Shown: piece after piece, positions 6,820 to 14,734 of the stretch
Layout: the number at the start of each line of letters is the position of its first letter
How positions within the stretch are numbered: position 1 is the stretch's first letter
Assembly (NCBI GenBank): GCA_030648955.1
Contig: JAUSHB010000013.1
Coordinates: 140,675 to 185,752 of the forward strand
DNA from: a bacterium
GTDB lineage: Bacteria; Patescibacteriota; Minisyncoccia; Phycocordibacterales; JAUSHB01
Direction of reading: 5' to 3'
DNA length: 45,078 nucleotides
Notes under the pieces: model-generated
What the model was told of the DNA's origin: nothing
The model's database searches: none
What the model saw: the letters and a program-made list of their open reading frames with translations, nothing else
Program-made: the position numbers and the translations under genes

Positions 6820-7674
6820 ATGGAGAATATAAAGAAACATACGGCACTCTATTTTATGGGAGTTCTTTTTGCGGCAAATTTTTTTATTTGGTACGCAGTT
6901 TCCGCGGAGGAGCACGGCATTCTTACGGTTGCGTTTCTTGATGTGGGGCAAGGCGACGCGATTTTTATTGAGTCGCCGACAGGGAAACAAATAATTCTTG
7001 ATGGAGGACCTGATGGAAGCGTGCTCTCGCATATTGGCGCACTCTTGCCGTTTTATGACCGCTCTATCGATATGCTCATCGTTTCAAATCCCGACAAGGA
7101 TCATTTTGCCGGGTTTATTGATGTTCTTAAAAATTATCAGGTTGGAAAAATTATGGAACCGGGGACTATTCCTGATACGGAAATCTATAAAATATTTAAA
7201 GAATTTGTTCGAGAAGAGGGATCCACGAGTATTCTTGCGCGGCGCGGAATGGTGATTGACCTCGGCGGCGGGGCGTATCTTCAAATTTTGTTTCCCGACA
7301 GGGATGTTTCAGGGCTTTCCACAAATGACGGTTCAATCATTGCAAAACTTGTATATGGGAACACCTCGTTTCTTCTTCCCGGAGACACAACCCAGAATAT
7401 TGAAAAATATCTTGTTCGTTTAGACGGCAGTAACCTTGATGTTGACGTGCTTAAATTGGCACACCACGGGTCAAAAACTTCTTCATCGGAACCGCTCTTA
7501 GCCGTCACAACACCGAAGTATGCTGTCATTTCAGCCGGAGTAAAAAATCGCTATGGCCATCCGCACAAAGAAGTGCTTGACCGACTTCTAAAATACAACA
7601 TCCCCGCACTCGGTACCTACAAAGACGGAACGATTATTTTTGAAAGTGATGGAGAGCGATTGTGGAGGGAGTAA
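6820..7674 (+). CDS. ComEC-type metallo-beta-lactamase-fold hydrolase, membrane-anchored
   Basis: A 284-aa protein with one N-terminal hydrophobic segment (residues 8-28) and an extracytoplasmic MBL domain. The ComEC C-terminal signature is clear: AFLDVGQGDAIFIESP, ILDGGPDG, NPDKDHFAGF, LLPGDT, LKLAHHGSKTSSSEP and NRYGHPHKEVLDRL. The first metal motif reads NPDKDH where ComEC proteins usually have HPDxDH, so one metal ligand is substituted. It probably completes the truncated ComEC encoded 1.2 kb upstream, acting as a nuclease at the uptake channel (inference). A short upstream frame may control its translation. Confidence 0.88.
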   Translation: MENIKKHTALYFMGVLFAANFFIWYAVSAEEHGILTVAFLDVGQGDAIFIESPTGKQIILDGGPDGSVLSHIGALLPFYDRSIDMLIVSNPDKDHFAGFIDVLKNYQVGKIMEPGTIPDTEIYKIFKEFVREEGSTSILARRGMVIDLGGGAYLQILFPDRDVSGLSTNDGSIIAKLVYGNTSFLLPGDTTQNIEKYLVRLDGSNLDVDVLKLAHHGSKTSSSEPLLAVTTPKYAVISAGVKNRYGHPHKEVLDRLLKYNIPALGTYKDGTIIFESDGERLWRE

Positions 7675-7680
7675 AAACGT

Positions 7681-7722
7681 AATTATTATACATTTCAAGT
7701 CATGACTTGGGATGTATAATAA
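7681..7722. repeat. Imperfect palindrome, second copy of the 155-208 element
   Basis: Core TTCAAGTCATGACTTGGG with outer arms ATTATTATACAT / ATGTATAATA; the mismatches allow G-U pairs in RNA. It follows the MBL stop by 7 nt and may end its transcript. Confidence 0.75.
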
Positions 7723-7755
7723 AAAGTTCTGGCGATACGGGGTGGGGAAAGAAAG

Positions 7756-7783
7756 TTGTGGTGAGTGTTGGGAGTGGTAGAAT
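7756..7783 (+). promoter_or_regulatory. G-rich-spacer promoter of the gene at 7825
   Basis: TTGTGG (7756-7761), a 16-nt G-rich spacer and TAGAAT (7778-7783). It has the same design as 275-306 and 9129-9157 but no long homopolymer. Confidence 0.5.
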
Positions 7784-7824
7784 AAAAGCAAGTTAAGGGA
7801 TTAAAATTTAAAATTGTAACTATC

Positions 7825-8253
7825 ATGGCTCAATCTCCTAAAGATGGTACACGTTTAGCGAAGCGCAGTTTTATTGTTCTTGGAATTGTTTATATTGTTT
7901 TTGCTATTTCAGATTTAGTTCCTAGTTTTGCTATCGTTTCTTTATTAACACTTCCTCTCAAAATGGCTTTTGTGGGTGCGATTTCGTTTTCTTCAAGCCC
8001 AATGGTTTCTTATGTAGTCTTATTAGCTGGAATTGTTTTACTCGTAGCCGGGTACCTTCTTGCGAAGCGAAATATAATAGGTGCTTATTTGGGGTGGGTT
8101 TTTATCTTAATGGGGGCAATAGCAATCTTTAGTAAAGGTATGTTCATAAATGTAATACCACTAGTGATTCTTACTTATCTTATCTATGTAAACTATAGGG
8201 CACACAAGACATTGCGATCTGAACAAAATAGCATACCAATTGCAAGTACTTAA
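7825..8253 (+). CDS. Hypothetical membrane protein with four membrane segments (142 aa)
   Basis: I do not recognise this family. After a short basic N terminus (MAQSPKDGTRLAKR), four hydrophobic stretches are visible, near residues 15-35, 38-60, 63-80 and 86-120. There are no conserved charged residues in the membrane parts and no enzyme motif. It is the first of three consecutive single-gene units encoding unknown membrane proteins (7825, 8339, 9228). The start lies about 40 nt after the -10 box, without a Shine-Dalgarno. Confidence 0.65.
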   Translation: MAQSPKDGTRLAKRSFIVLGIVYIVFAISDLVPSFAIVSLLTLPLKMAFVGAISFSSSPMVSYVVLLAGIVLLVAGYLLAKRNIIGAYLGWVFILMGAIAIFSKGMFINVIPLVILTYLIYVNYRAHKTLRSEQNSIPIAST

Positions 8254-8338
8254 GATTAATCGGACCTTTGTGTGGTTCCGATGTTATTGCGTCACCACAT
8301 TTTCATCACCAGATTGATTTGGGGTATGATAATAATAT

Positions 8339-9061
8339 ATGGAAGAAATCGGAAATCAAAAAAAAATTCAATCCATACTAAACCTTAAGCATGAATGGGA
8401 AAAATCACGGCTTGGCTTTTTAAACACATTCACAAGGTATTTAGTATCTTATTTCGTGTCACTCATTTTCTTGGTGACTGGTGTCTTCCTTTTCATATCA
8501 AATGTTTCTATACAAGGGAAACTGTTGTTTCTTGGATTTACTATTTTGATTTTTCTGTCGTCTTATTTGATCCACAGGCAAATGTTCAATTCAATAAAAG
8601 AAGATCGCATTAAACGAACACTTTTTATGCTCCTGTTAGGTAATGTTTTTGGGTTCTTATTTAATCTCATTTATTTTGTTGTGGTGTTAGGAAATGGCTA
8701 CGGCCTTCATTTGAGTTTAGGTGGAATCGGGGATCTTATGTTGAGAAAATCAGACGGTCTCAACATGGTTGAAGGAATGTATTCATTGGTATTTTCATTT
8801 ATTCTTATTGTATTAATGATGATATCTATAAGTTATGGTTTGTCTTTAAGGGACAGATTTTCACAAGAAAAAAATAAACTCATGACAATGGTATCGTATG
8901 CAGTTGCGGTTACTGCTGGTTTTTTCACCTTTCTCTTTGTTCTTTTGCTGGTTGCGTATCCAAAGTTATATAACCTTTTTATTTATTTAACGGTCGGCTC
9001 AATGTTTTTTATATATGCCGAAAATCTTTTTACGAAAAAATTGTTTTACGGTCGGCTATAA
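8339..9061 (+). CDS. Hypothetical polytopic membrane protein (240 aa)
   Basis: I do not recognise this family. It has a soluble N-terminal segment of about 35 residues (EEIGNQKKIQSILNLKHEWEK), then roughly six hydrophobic segments with short loops. No transporter signature or catalytic residue is visible. A TATGAT box (8325-8330) ends eight nucleotides before the ATG, which suggests a leaderless mRNA. Base composition is more AT-rich than the neighbouring core genes, as for the gene at 9228, hinting at an accessory origin. Confidence 0.65.
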   Translation: MEEIGNQKKIQSILNLKHEWEKSRLGFLNTFTRYLVSYFVSLIFLVTGVFLFISNVSIQGKLLFLGFTILIFLSSYLIHRQMFNSIKEDRIKRTLFMLLLGNVFGFLFNLIYFVVVLGNGYGLHLSLGGIGDLMLRKSDGLNMVEGMYSLVFSFILIVLMMISISYGLSLRDRFSQEKNKLMTMVSYAVAVTAGFFTFLFVLLLVAYPKLYNLFIYLTVGSMFFIYAENLFTKKLFYGRL

Positions 9062-9085
9062 CCCGTGTACTTGTGAGATTTAAAA

Positions 9086-9106
9086 AACCGAGGATAGTCG
9101 TCGGTT
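9086..9106 (+). terminator. Weak stem-loop after the 8339 gene
   Basis: Six-bp stem AACCGA/TCGGTT preceded by an A-run and lacking a T-tract. It looks like a decayed version of the strong terminator at 9933-9964. Confidence 0.35.
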
Positions 9107-9128
9107 ATAAGGTGTGGGGATAAGAAGG

Positions 9129-9157
9129 TTGCGGGGTGATGAGGGGGGGGGTAATAT
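9129..9157 (+). promoter_or_regulatory. Promoter with 9-G tract touching the -10 box
   Basis: TTGCGG (9129-9134), a spacer of exactly 17 nt that ends in nine consecutive G (9143-9151), then TAATAT (9152-9157). The -35 word is the same as at 275-280. It drives the 214-aa gene, leaving a leader of about 60 nt. Confidence 0.5.
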
Positions 9158-9227
9158 GAAGGTAAGTTAGAAAACGGTTGTTTGTGTCGAGAAGTGTACG
9201 TAGATATTAACTAACAATTTATTTCGT

Positions 9228-9872
9228 ATGAATCTGCTTCAATCGCTTTTTGTTTTCTTCAAAAAACCGCGTCAAATTGTCAAAGAACTTTCCACGCAGA
9301 ATGTTCCGGAATGGTACATAATTCTCATTTTTTTAACCCCCTTTTTTCTTTTTAGAATCGGAGAATTAGTTACAAATAAAATAACTTTTGGAAAATCCAA
9401 TTTTGATGTATTTTTACACTCAAAGTCTGTCATTTTTGACATTAAATTCCTACTGTTGGGTGTTTTTATTTTTTATGTACTAGGATATAGTTTATTTTAT
9501 TTTGGAAAGATGCTAAGTGGGGCCGCTACGTTTAAACAGGTAAGAATTGCATTTTTATATTCGTACTTTTTTGGTGCAGTATTTTTATTGATTACTCTTA
9601 TAGAAGGAATCAATTTATTTTGGGTCTACTTCCCTATAGTTCCTGCGGCAATCATTTTCAGTCAATTCTTCTATTTGTTTATATCATCAATGGCGGAAAT
9701 TGAAAGATTCTCTGTTCCAAAAACTGCACTGGTTTCTATATTTTTTGTTATATTCACCGTACTTCTTTTTTCAGTTTTGTACTTGCAGTATCATTTATAT
9801 AAGGAAAACTTGTACGAAAAGAGAAAGTTAGAGAACATAAAAATTTACAATGAAATAGGGTATCCAAAATAG
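9228..9872 (+). CDS. Membrane protein, possibly Yip1-domain-like (214 aa)
   Basis: The protein opens with an amphipathic stretch (LLQSLFVFFKKPRQIVKEL) typical of Yip1-type proteins, followed by about five hydrophobic segments and a short basic tail. The opening pattern and topology suggest the Yip1/YIF-like family, whose bacterial role is unknown; similarity is only by pattern. It is AT-rich and very Phe-rich. The transcript starts at the 9-G promoter and ends at the strong terminator 9933-9964, so it is a single-gene unit. Confidence 0.6.
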   Translation: MNLLQSLFVFFKKPRQIVKELSTQNVPEWYIILIFLTPFFLFRIGELVTNKITFGKSNFDVFLHSKSVIFDIKFLLLGVFIFYVLGYSLFYFGKMLSGAATFKQVRIAFLYSYFFGAVFLLITLIEGINLFWVYFPIVPAAIIFSQFFYLFISSMAEIERFSVPKTALVSIFFVIFTVLLFSVLYLQYHLYKENLYEKRKLENIKIYNEIGYPK

Positions 9873-9932
9873 CGGAAATCTAAAGAACTAAGAAGTTATC
9901 TCATATAAGACTCTTGCATGTAACTAGAATTT

Positions 9933-9964
9933 AAAAAAACCGAGGACAATTCCTCGGTTTTTTT
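9933..9964. terminator. Bidirectional terminator between 9228 gene and rpmB
   Basis: Fourteen-bp perfect stem AAAAAAACCGAGGA/TCCTCGGTTTTTTT with loop CAAT. It has T-runs on both strands, so it can end both convergent genes. Confidence 0.92.
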
Positions 9965-9967
9965 AAG

Positions 9968-10171
9968 TTAGATTTTCATCGTGAGGTGTTTTCCCGCCTT
10001 CATGCATCGGGTACAGATCTTCATGCGTGTGCCGTTTGAAAGCGCTGCCCACTGGAGATTGGGGTATTTACGTGAATTTCCCGTAGGGTTGAATTTAGTA
10101 GCACGAACGCGGTTGCTGTATTTTCCCGCAACCAACGTTCCCTTCGCGCAAATTGGACATACTTTCGCCAT
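9968..10171 (-). CDS. rpmB: 50S ribosomal protein L28, zinc-ribbon form
   Basis: A 67-aa protein of the large ribosomal subunit. The N terminus MAKVCPICAKGTLVAGK and the C-terminal CTRCMKAGKH give a four-cysteine zinc ribbon (C+ type). The middle (RVRATKFNPTGNSRKYPNLQ) is typical of L28. It is monocistronic, convergent with the 9228 gene and ended by the shared terminator. An extended -10 TGCTATGAT lies about 17 nt before the start on the minus strand. Confidence 0.93.
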   Translation of the reverse strand: MAKVCPICAKGTLVAGKYSNRVRATKFNPTGNSRKYPNLQWAALSNGTRMKICTRCMKAGKHLTMKI

Positions 10172-10230
10172 AATTGTGGTACGATAGTATCATAGCAAAA
10201 AAGATTATGCAACCCCATACGAAATGAATG

Positions 10231-10310
10231 AAATTGAAAATGCAAATCTCAAAATGCAAAATTAATGTATTCGCCAAAGGCGAATACAAAAACTTTTAAC
10301 TTTAATTTAG
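10231..10310. repeat. A/T-arm hairpin element with GC cap, upstream of the M50 gene
   Basis: Cap GTATTCGCC-AAA-GGCGAATAC (10267-10287, 9-bp perfect stem), flanked by an A-rich left arm (ATTGAAAATGC, CTCAAAATGCAAAATT) and a T-rich right arm (CTTTTAACTTTAATTT). It belongs to the same family as the spacers at 25051, 32756 and 33444. Confidence 0.7.
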
Positions 10311-10315
10311 TACAG

Positions 10316-10930
10316 ATGCCAGTTGACACGCTATTTTTAATCGCCATTCTTGTGATTTCGGTGATCATTCACGAAATTTCGCACGGCTATGTCGCGGAGC
10401 TTCTTGGCGACCCCACGGCACGACTTGCGGGGCGTCTCACTCTCAATCCCGTTCCGCACATTGACCTATTTGGCTCAATTCTTCTCCCTGCACTTTTAGT
10501 GTTGAGCGGTTCACCGATTCTTTTTGGCTGGGCAAAGCCGGTGCCGGTCAATTTCTACAATCTCAAAAATCAAACATGGGGACCGGCGCTTGTGGGCGCC
10601 GCGGGCGCACTTTCTAATCTCTTTCTTGCGATTATCTTTGGGCTCCTTATTCGTTTTTCGGGAGAACTTGGAATTTCTTCAGGACCATTCCTTCAAATGT
10701 CGGGAACGATCGTACTCCTAAATGTCCTTTTGGCGGTTTTTAATCTCTTGCCTATCCCGCCCCTCGATGGTTCAAAAGTACTTTTTGCGTTTTTGCCCCA
10801 CCACTTAAGGTTTATTGAAGAATTTCTTACGAGATATTGGATTATCTTTATTATAATCATCTTTCTTTACGGTTGGCGGATTATCGGTCCCATTGTTGAT
10901 TTTATCGTGAGAATTATCATTGGGGGGTAG
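10316..10930 (+). CDS. Site-2-protease family (M50) membrane metalloprotease
   Basis: A 204-aa intramembrane zinc metalloprotease of the compact bacterial M50B type. Zinc motif HEISH (HExxH) lies near residue 19, in the first membrane helix, and the third ligand region reads FNLLPIPPLDG (near residue 140). GWAKPVPVN and the four to five hydrophobic segments fit the family. The start is placed at MPVDTLFL because an in-frame ATG 51 nt upstream lies inside the hairpin repeat. Substrates are unknown; relatives cleave membrane anti-sigma factors or clear signal peptides. Confidence 0.9.
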   Translation: MPVDTLFLIAILVISVIIHEISHGYVAELLGDPTARLAGRLTLNPVPHIDLFGSILLPALLVLSGSPILFGWAKPVPVNFYNLKNQTWGPALVGAAGALSNLFLAIIFGLLIRFSGELGISSGPFLQMSGTIVLLNVLLAVFNLLPIPPLDGSKVLFAFLPHHLRFIEEFLTRYWIIFIIIIFLYGWRIIGPIVDFIVRIIIGG

Positions 10931-11062
10931 GAGAGTGAGTTAAAAGTAGAAAGTTTATAAAGTTCTTAAAGGAGGAGCGAATTATAAGGAAAAATTTAAA
11001 AATCCGCTTCCTAATGTCTTACGTTCCATGCTCTACGATTTATGTTCTACGTGTCCGGGGAG

Positions 11063-11113
11063 TTGCATTTTTTGGCGCCTAGAGTATAGTATGTCCTATC
11101 GCCTTGAGGCGAT
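11063..11113 (+). promoter_or_regulatory. Promoter and leader hairpin of the str cluster (rpsL)
   Basis: TTGCAT (11063-11068), a 16-nt spacer and TATAGT (11085-11090). The short leader begins with the perfect 7-bp hairpin ATCGCCT-TG-AGGCGAT (11098-11113), ten nucleotides before ATG 11123. The upstream stretch from 10931 holds half-arms of spacer words (AGAAAGTTTATAAAGTT and TACGTTC repeats). Confidence 0.6.
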
Positions 11114-11122
11114 ATTTTAAAT

Positions 11123-11545
11123 ATGCCAACCATAAATCAACTTGTAAAACAAAGACGCACAAAGCCCATAAGAAGGTCTAAAGCAGTCGCACTTCTCCGC
11201 AGTTTTAATACACTCAAAAACAAACCGGTTTTTCGACCAGCTCCTTTTAAGCGTGGTGTGTGTACAAAAGTGACCACAACAACTCCCAAAAAGCCGAACT
11301 CAGCGCTTCGAAAGATCGCGAGGGTTCGTCTTACGAACGGAATGGAGGTCACTGCATATATTCCAGGGGAGGGACACACACTCCAGGAACACTCTGTGGT
11401 GGTGGTGCGTGGCGGTCGCGTAAAAGACCTTACGGGAGTTCGTTATACCGTTGTCCGCGGTGTACTTGATGCAACTGGTGTTGACAAGCGAAGAAAGGGA
11501 CGAAGTCAGTATGGAACAAAGCGACCAAAAGAAAAGAAACAATAA
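11123..11545 (+). CDS. rpsL: 30S ribosomal protein S12
   Basis: A 140-aa decoding-centre protein. The conserved core [46 protein letters not shown] and [13 protein letters not shown] is complete. Relative to Escherichia coli S12 it carries an insertion of about 13 residues before KRGVC (the long form seen in many bacteria). The PGVRY loop reads TGVRY, a change close to a known streptomycin-response position. First gene of the str cluster, 21 nt before rpsG; no Shine-Dalgarno. Confidence 0.97.
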   Translation: MPTINQLVKQRRTKPIRRSKAVALLRSFNTLKNKPVFRPAPFKRGVCTKVTTTTPKKPNSALRKIARVRLTNGMEVTAYIPGEGHTLQEHSVVVVRGGRVKDLTGVRYTVVRGVLDATGVDKRRKGRSQYGTKRPKEKKQ

Positions 11546-11566
11546 AAAGCTTTCGAAGATTAATTT

Positions 11567-12037
11567 ATGCGAAGAAAAATAAAAAACCGCCATAGTGCAC
11601 AACCAGATTTTACTTATTCATCTCAAAAAGTAGGTAAGCTTATTAACTATGTGATGAAAGAGGGAAAGAAGAATGCCGCTCAAAAGATCGTGTACGGCGC
11701 CCTTGATTACATAAAGGAAAAAATGAAGACAGAAAATCCGCTTGAAGTTCTTGATACCGCTCTTAATAATGTCGGACCTGTGATGGAAATTCGTTCTCGC
11801 CGAGTTGGCGGTGCTAATTATCAGGTTCCCCGCGAAGTGCGCCCTGATCGCAAAAGTACACTCGCCATGCGCTGGATCCTCGAAGCGGCTCACGGCAAAA
11901 AGGGTGCTCCGATGCACGTGAAACTTGCTGATGAGCTTATTGCAGCAAGTAAGAACGAAGGGGAAGCGATCAAAAAACGCGAGAATACCCACAGAATGGC
12001 AGAAGCGAATAAGGCATTTGCCCATTTTGCATGGTAG
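11567..12037 (+). CDS. rpsG: 30S ribosomal protein S7
   Basis: A 156-aa primary binding protein of the 16S rRNA 3' major domain. The typical segments are MRRK, KLINYVMKEGKKNAAQKIVY, LDTALNNVGPVMEIRSRRVGGANYQVP and AMRWILEAAHGK. Length is normal. The next gene is not fusA but a four-helix-bundle gene enclosed by complementary arms that begin four nucleotides after the rpsG stop. Confidence 0.97.
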   Translation: MRRKIKNRHSAQPDFTYSSQKVGKLINYVMKEGKKNAAQKIVYGALDYIKEKMKTENPLEVLDTALNNVGPVMEIRSRRVGGANYQVPREVRPDRKSTLAMRWILEAAHGKKGAPMHVKLADELIAASKNEGEAIKKRENTHRMAEANKAFAHFAW

Positions 12038-12040
12038 ATA

Positions 12041-12488
12041 GTAAGTTTATAAAGTAGAAAGTTCATAAAGTTTATAAAGTAAGCGCATGAGAATAGATCA
12101 ATTTGAAGACATTATTGCTTGGCAAAAAGCAAAGTGCCTTACCGAAGAGACTTACGAACACATGAGAGGAGTGAGGGATTTAGGGTTTAAAGACCAGATC
12201 CAGAGAGCGGCGGTTTCTGTGATGAATAACATTGCAGAGGGATTTGAAAGAAGATCAAATAAAGAATTCAAAAACTTCTTATTTATCGCAAAAGGATCGT
12301 GCGGAGAAGTGCGTTCAATGTTATACATTGCAGACTCATTGAAATATATCGACAAAAAGCAAATCGATTTAATGTCTGCGCTTTCTGTCGAAATCTCCAA
12401 AATGCTCTCAGGATTGATAAAAACTCTCTAAACTTTATGGATTGTATTAACTTTAAAAACTTTATGAACTTTATTAACCTTAAAAACT
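12041..12488. repeat. Inverted arms enclosing the four-helix-bundle gene (IVS-like element)
   Basis: The left arm (12041-12082) repeats words of the type GTTTATAAAG and AAAGTTCATAAAGTT. The right arm (12431-12488) carries the complementary words, including AACTTTATGAACTTT, an exact 15-nt match to the complement of the left arm. About 35 nt can pair with a few mismatches. The arms begin at the rpsG stop and end nine nucleotides before fusA, so the whole 12087-12431 gene sits in the loop. Confidence 0.7.
12087..12431 (+). CDS. Four-helix-bundle (S23, 23S rRNA intervening-sequence type) protein
   Basis: A 114-aa protein with the family's features: FEDIIAWQKAKCLTEETYEH, FKDQIQRAAVSVMNNIAEGF, SNKEFKNFLFIAKGSCGEVRS and ISKMLSGLIKTL. 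Families of this kind are encoded in intervening sequences of 23S rRNA genes or as free genes; the molecular role is unproven, possibly RNA binding or structural. It is unusual that it sits between rpsG and fusA, flanked by complementary arms as in an rRNA intervening sequence. The start ATG follows the left arm by four nucleotides; no Shine-Dalgarno. Confidence 0.9.
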   Translation: MRIDQFEDIIAWQKAKCLTEETYEHMRGVRDLGFKDQIQRAAVSVMNNIAEGFERRSNKEFKNFLFIAKGSCGEVRSMLYIADSLKYIDKKQIDLMSALSVEISKMLSGLIKTL

Positions 12489-12496
12489 GACTTGGC

Positions 12497-14647
12497 ATGG
12501 AACGAGACTACCCGTTAGAAAAAATACGAAATATTGGCATCATCGCTCACATTGACGCTGGGAAAACCACCACAACCGAGAGGGTTTTGTATTACACAGG
12601 ACGATCGCACAAGATCGGCGAAGTGCATGAGGGCGATACAGTTATGGACTGGATGGAACAGGAGCGTGAGCGTGGAATCACGATTACTTCTGCGGCAACC
12701 ACCTGTTTTTGGACGCCAACCTACTTGGACTCGAAAGATGAGAGCAAAAAATATCGTTTTAATGTTATTGATACGCCTGGGCACATCGACTTCACAATTG
12801 AAGTGAAGCGCAGTTTGCGCGTGCTCGATGGCGCAGTGGTGGTGTTTGACGGTGTTGCCGGCGTTGAACCGCAATCAGAAACAAACTGGCGCTATGCTGA
12901 TGAAGGAAAAGTGCCACGTATCTGTTTTATCAACAAGCTTGACCGCACAGGCGGTTCTTTTGAGAAATCGTTTGCAAGTATTTTAGACCGTCTCACCAAA
13001 AACGCGGTGCGCATGCAAATCCCGATCGGCGAAGAAGAAAAACACGAAGGAGTTGTGGATCTTCTCAAAATGAAAGCGTATTACTTTGAAGGAGAAATGG
13101 GTATGACGGTACGAGAAGCTGAGATTCCGGAACATCTCAAGGCAAACGCGAAAAAATTCCATAACGAACTTATTGAAAAGATCGTTGAGCAGGATGAGCC
13201 ACTCATGGAAGATTTTCTTGCCGGCAAAGAGATTCCTGTCGCGGAACTTAAAAAAGTTTTACGCAAAGCAACCATTGCAAATGACATTGTTCCTGTTTTT
13301 ACCGGTTCGGCGCTCAAAAATAAAGGTGTTCAGCTCGTGCTCGATGGTGTTGTCGACTATCTCCCGAGCCCACTTGATATTCCTAAACCAAAAGGTATTG
13401 ACCCGGTAAGTGGAGATGAAATTACTCGCGAAGTATCCGATACCGAGTCGCTTTCAGCGCTTGCGTTCAAACTTCAAAGCGATCCGTTTGTGGGACAGCT
13501 CACTTTTTTCCGTGTCTACTCGGGAACACTTGAGTCAGGCTCATATTTATATAATTCAACAAAAGGAAAAACTGAACGTATCGGGCGGATCTTGAGAATG
13601 CATGCAAACCAGCGTGAGGAAGTGAAAAAGGTTTTTGCGGGTGAAATTGCCGCGGCAGTCGGACTTAAGGATACAATGACATCAGACACGCTCTGCGACG
13701 AAAATAATCCGATCATTCTTGAAAGGATTAAAGTTCCAGAACCAGTGGTGTCGCTTCGTATTGAACCGAAAACAAAAGCAGACCAGGAAAAAATGGGCAT
13801 GGCGCTCTCACGTCTCGCTGCTGAAGACCCGACATTTCGCATTACCACCGACCCGGAGACGCTTGAAACGGTCATTTGGGGTATGGGAGAGCTTCACTTG
13901 GAAATTATCGTTGATCGTATGAAGCGCGAATTTACCGTGGAAGCAAATGTGGGCAAACCGCAAGTGGCATATCGCGAGACCATTACGAAAGAGGCGGAGG
14001 CGGAAGCAAAACATATCAAACAATCAGGAGGTCGCGGACAATATGGACACGTCAAAATTCGCATCAAACCGCTTGATATGTCGGGTTGGGCTGAAGAGAA
14101 AAAACAACCGAAGAATGTCAAACGCGAGCAAGGATTTGAGTTCATCAATAACATCAAGGTAGGGGTGGTGCCGCAAGAATTCATTCCGCCTATTGAAAAA
14201 GGCATCAAAGAAGGAATGGAGCGTGGCATACTCGCCGGATATAGGATGGTTGATATTTCAGCCGAGCTTTTTGATGGTTCTTACCACGATGTTGACTCAT
14301 CCGAAATTGCATTTAAAATCGCGGGTTCGCAAGCACTTCAAGATGCGGCCCGGCGCGCAGGTCCGGTCATTCTTGAACCAGTGATGAAAGTCGAGGTGGT
14401 AACACCGGAGAAATTCATGGGTGATGTTACCGGCAATCTCTCTTCCAAGCGCGGACAGATCGAAGGGATGGAAGAGCGCGGTATGAATAAGGCGATCAAA
14501 GCAAAAGTTCCGCTCTCGGAAATGTTCGGCTATATCACGACCCTCCGCTCGATGACCGAAGGCCGCGCAAGCTTCACGATGGAATTTGATCACTATGAGA
14601 TTGTGCCTACAAATGTGGCGACGGGGATTATCGAGGCGAGGAAGTAA
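12497..14647 (+). CDS. fusA: Elongation factor G
   Basis: A 716-aa translocation GTPase. G motifs: [12 protein letters not shown] (G1), [11 protein letters not shown] (G2), DTPGHIDF (G3), NKLDR (G4) and GSALK (G5). Domains II-V follow, with EF-G-specific [10 protein letters not shown] and the C-terminal [20 protein letters not shown]. Length is close to the usual 690-705. It is the last gene of the str transcript, followed by a 17-bp perfect terminator stem. The segment before the start codon is the right arm of the element at 12041-12488, so reading of this essential gene depends on transcription through it. Confidence 0.98.
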   Translation: MERDYPLEKIRNIGIIAHIDAGKTTTTERVLYYTGRSHKIGEVHEGDTVMDWMEQERERGITITSAATTCFWTPTYLDSKDESKKYRFNVIDTPGHIDFTIEVKRSLRVLDGAVVVFDGVAGVEPQSETNWRYADEGKVPRICFINKLDRTGGSFEKSFASILDRLTKNAVRMQIPIGEEEKHEGVVDLLKMKAYYFEGEMGMTVREAEIPEHLKANAKKFHNELIEKIVEQDEPLMEDFLAGKEIPVAELKKVLRKATIANDIVPVFTGSALKNKGVQLVLDGVVDYLPSPLDIPKPKGIDPVSGDEITREVSDTESLSALAFKLQSDPFVGQLTFFRVYSGTLESGSYLYNSTKGKTERIGRILRMHANQREEVKKVFAGEIAAAVGLKDTMTSDTLCDENNPIILERIKVPEPVVSLRIEPKTKADQEKMGMALSRLAAEDPTFRITTDPETLETVIWGMGELHLEIIVDRMKREFTVEANVGKPQVAYRETITKEAEAEAKHIKQSGGRGQYGHVKIRIKPLDMSGWAEEKKQPKNVKREQGFEFINNIKVGVVPQEFIPPIEKGIKEGMERGILAGYRMVDISAELFDGSYHDVDSSEIAFKIAGSQALQDAARRAGPVILEPVMKVEVVTPEKFMGDVTGNLSSKRGQIEGMEERGMNKAIKAKVPLSEMFGYITTLRSMTEGRASFTMEFDHYEIVPTNVATGIIEARK

Positions 14648-14670
14648 TCCTTTTTCGAAATTTAAATTTG

Positions 14671-14708
14671 AACTAAAAACAGTGGCTATACAGCCACTGT
14701 TTTTAGTT
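14671..14708. terminator. Strong terminator after fusA
   Basis: Seventeen-bp perfect stem AACTAAAAACAGTGGCT/AGCCACTGTTTTTAGTT with loop ATAC. Confidence 0.9.
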
Positions 14709-14734
14709 TGGGGGTTTGATACAATAAATATCAA

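Noticed and set aside
10265-10315. Upstream ATG for the M50 protease giving 17 extra residues
   Set aside because: The codons lie inside the GC-capped repeat and encode a polar stretch not expected in this family; MPVDTLFL is the better start.
11618-12025. 135-codon minus-strand frame opposite rpsG
   Set aside because: It is the shadow of a certain ribosomal protein gene and has no independent support.
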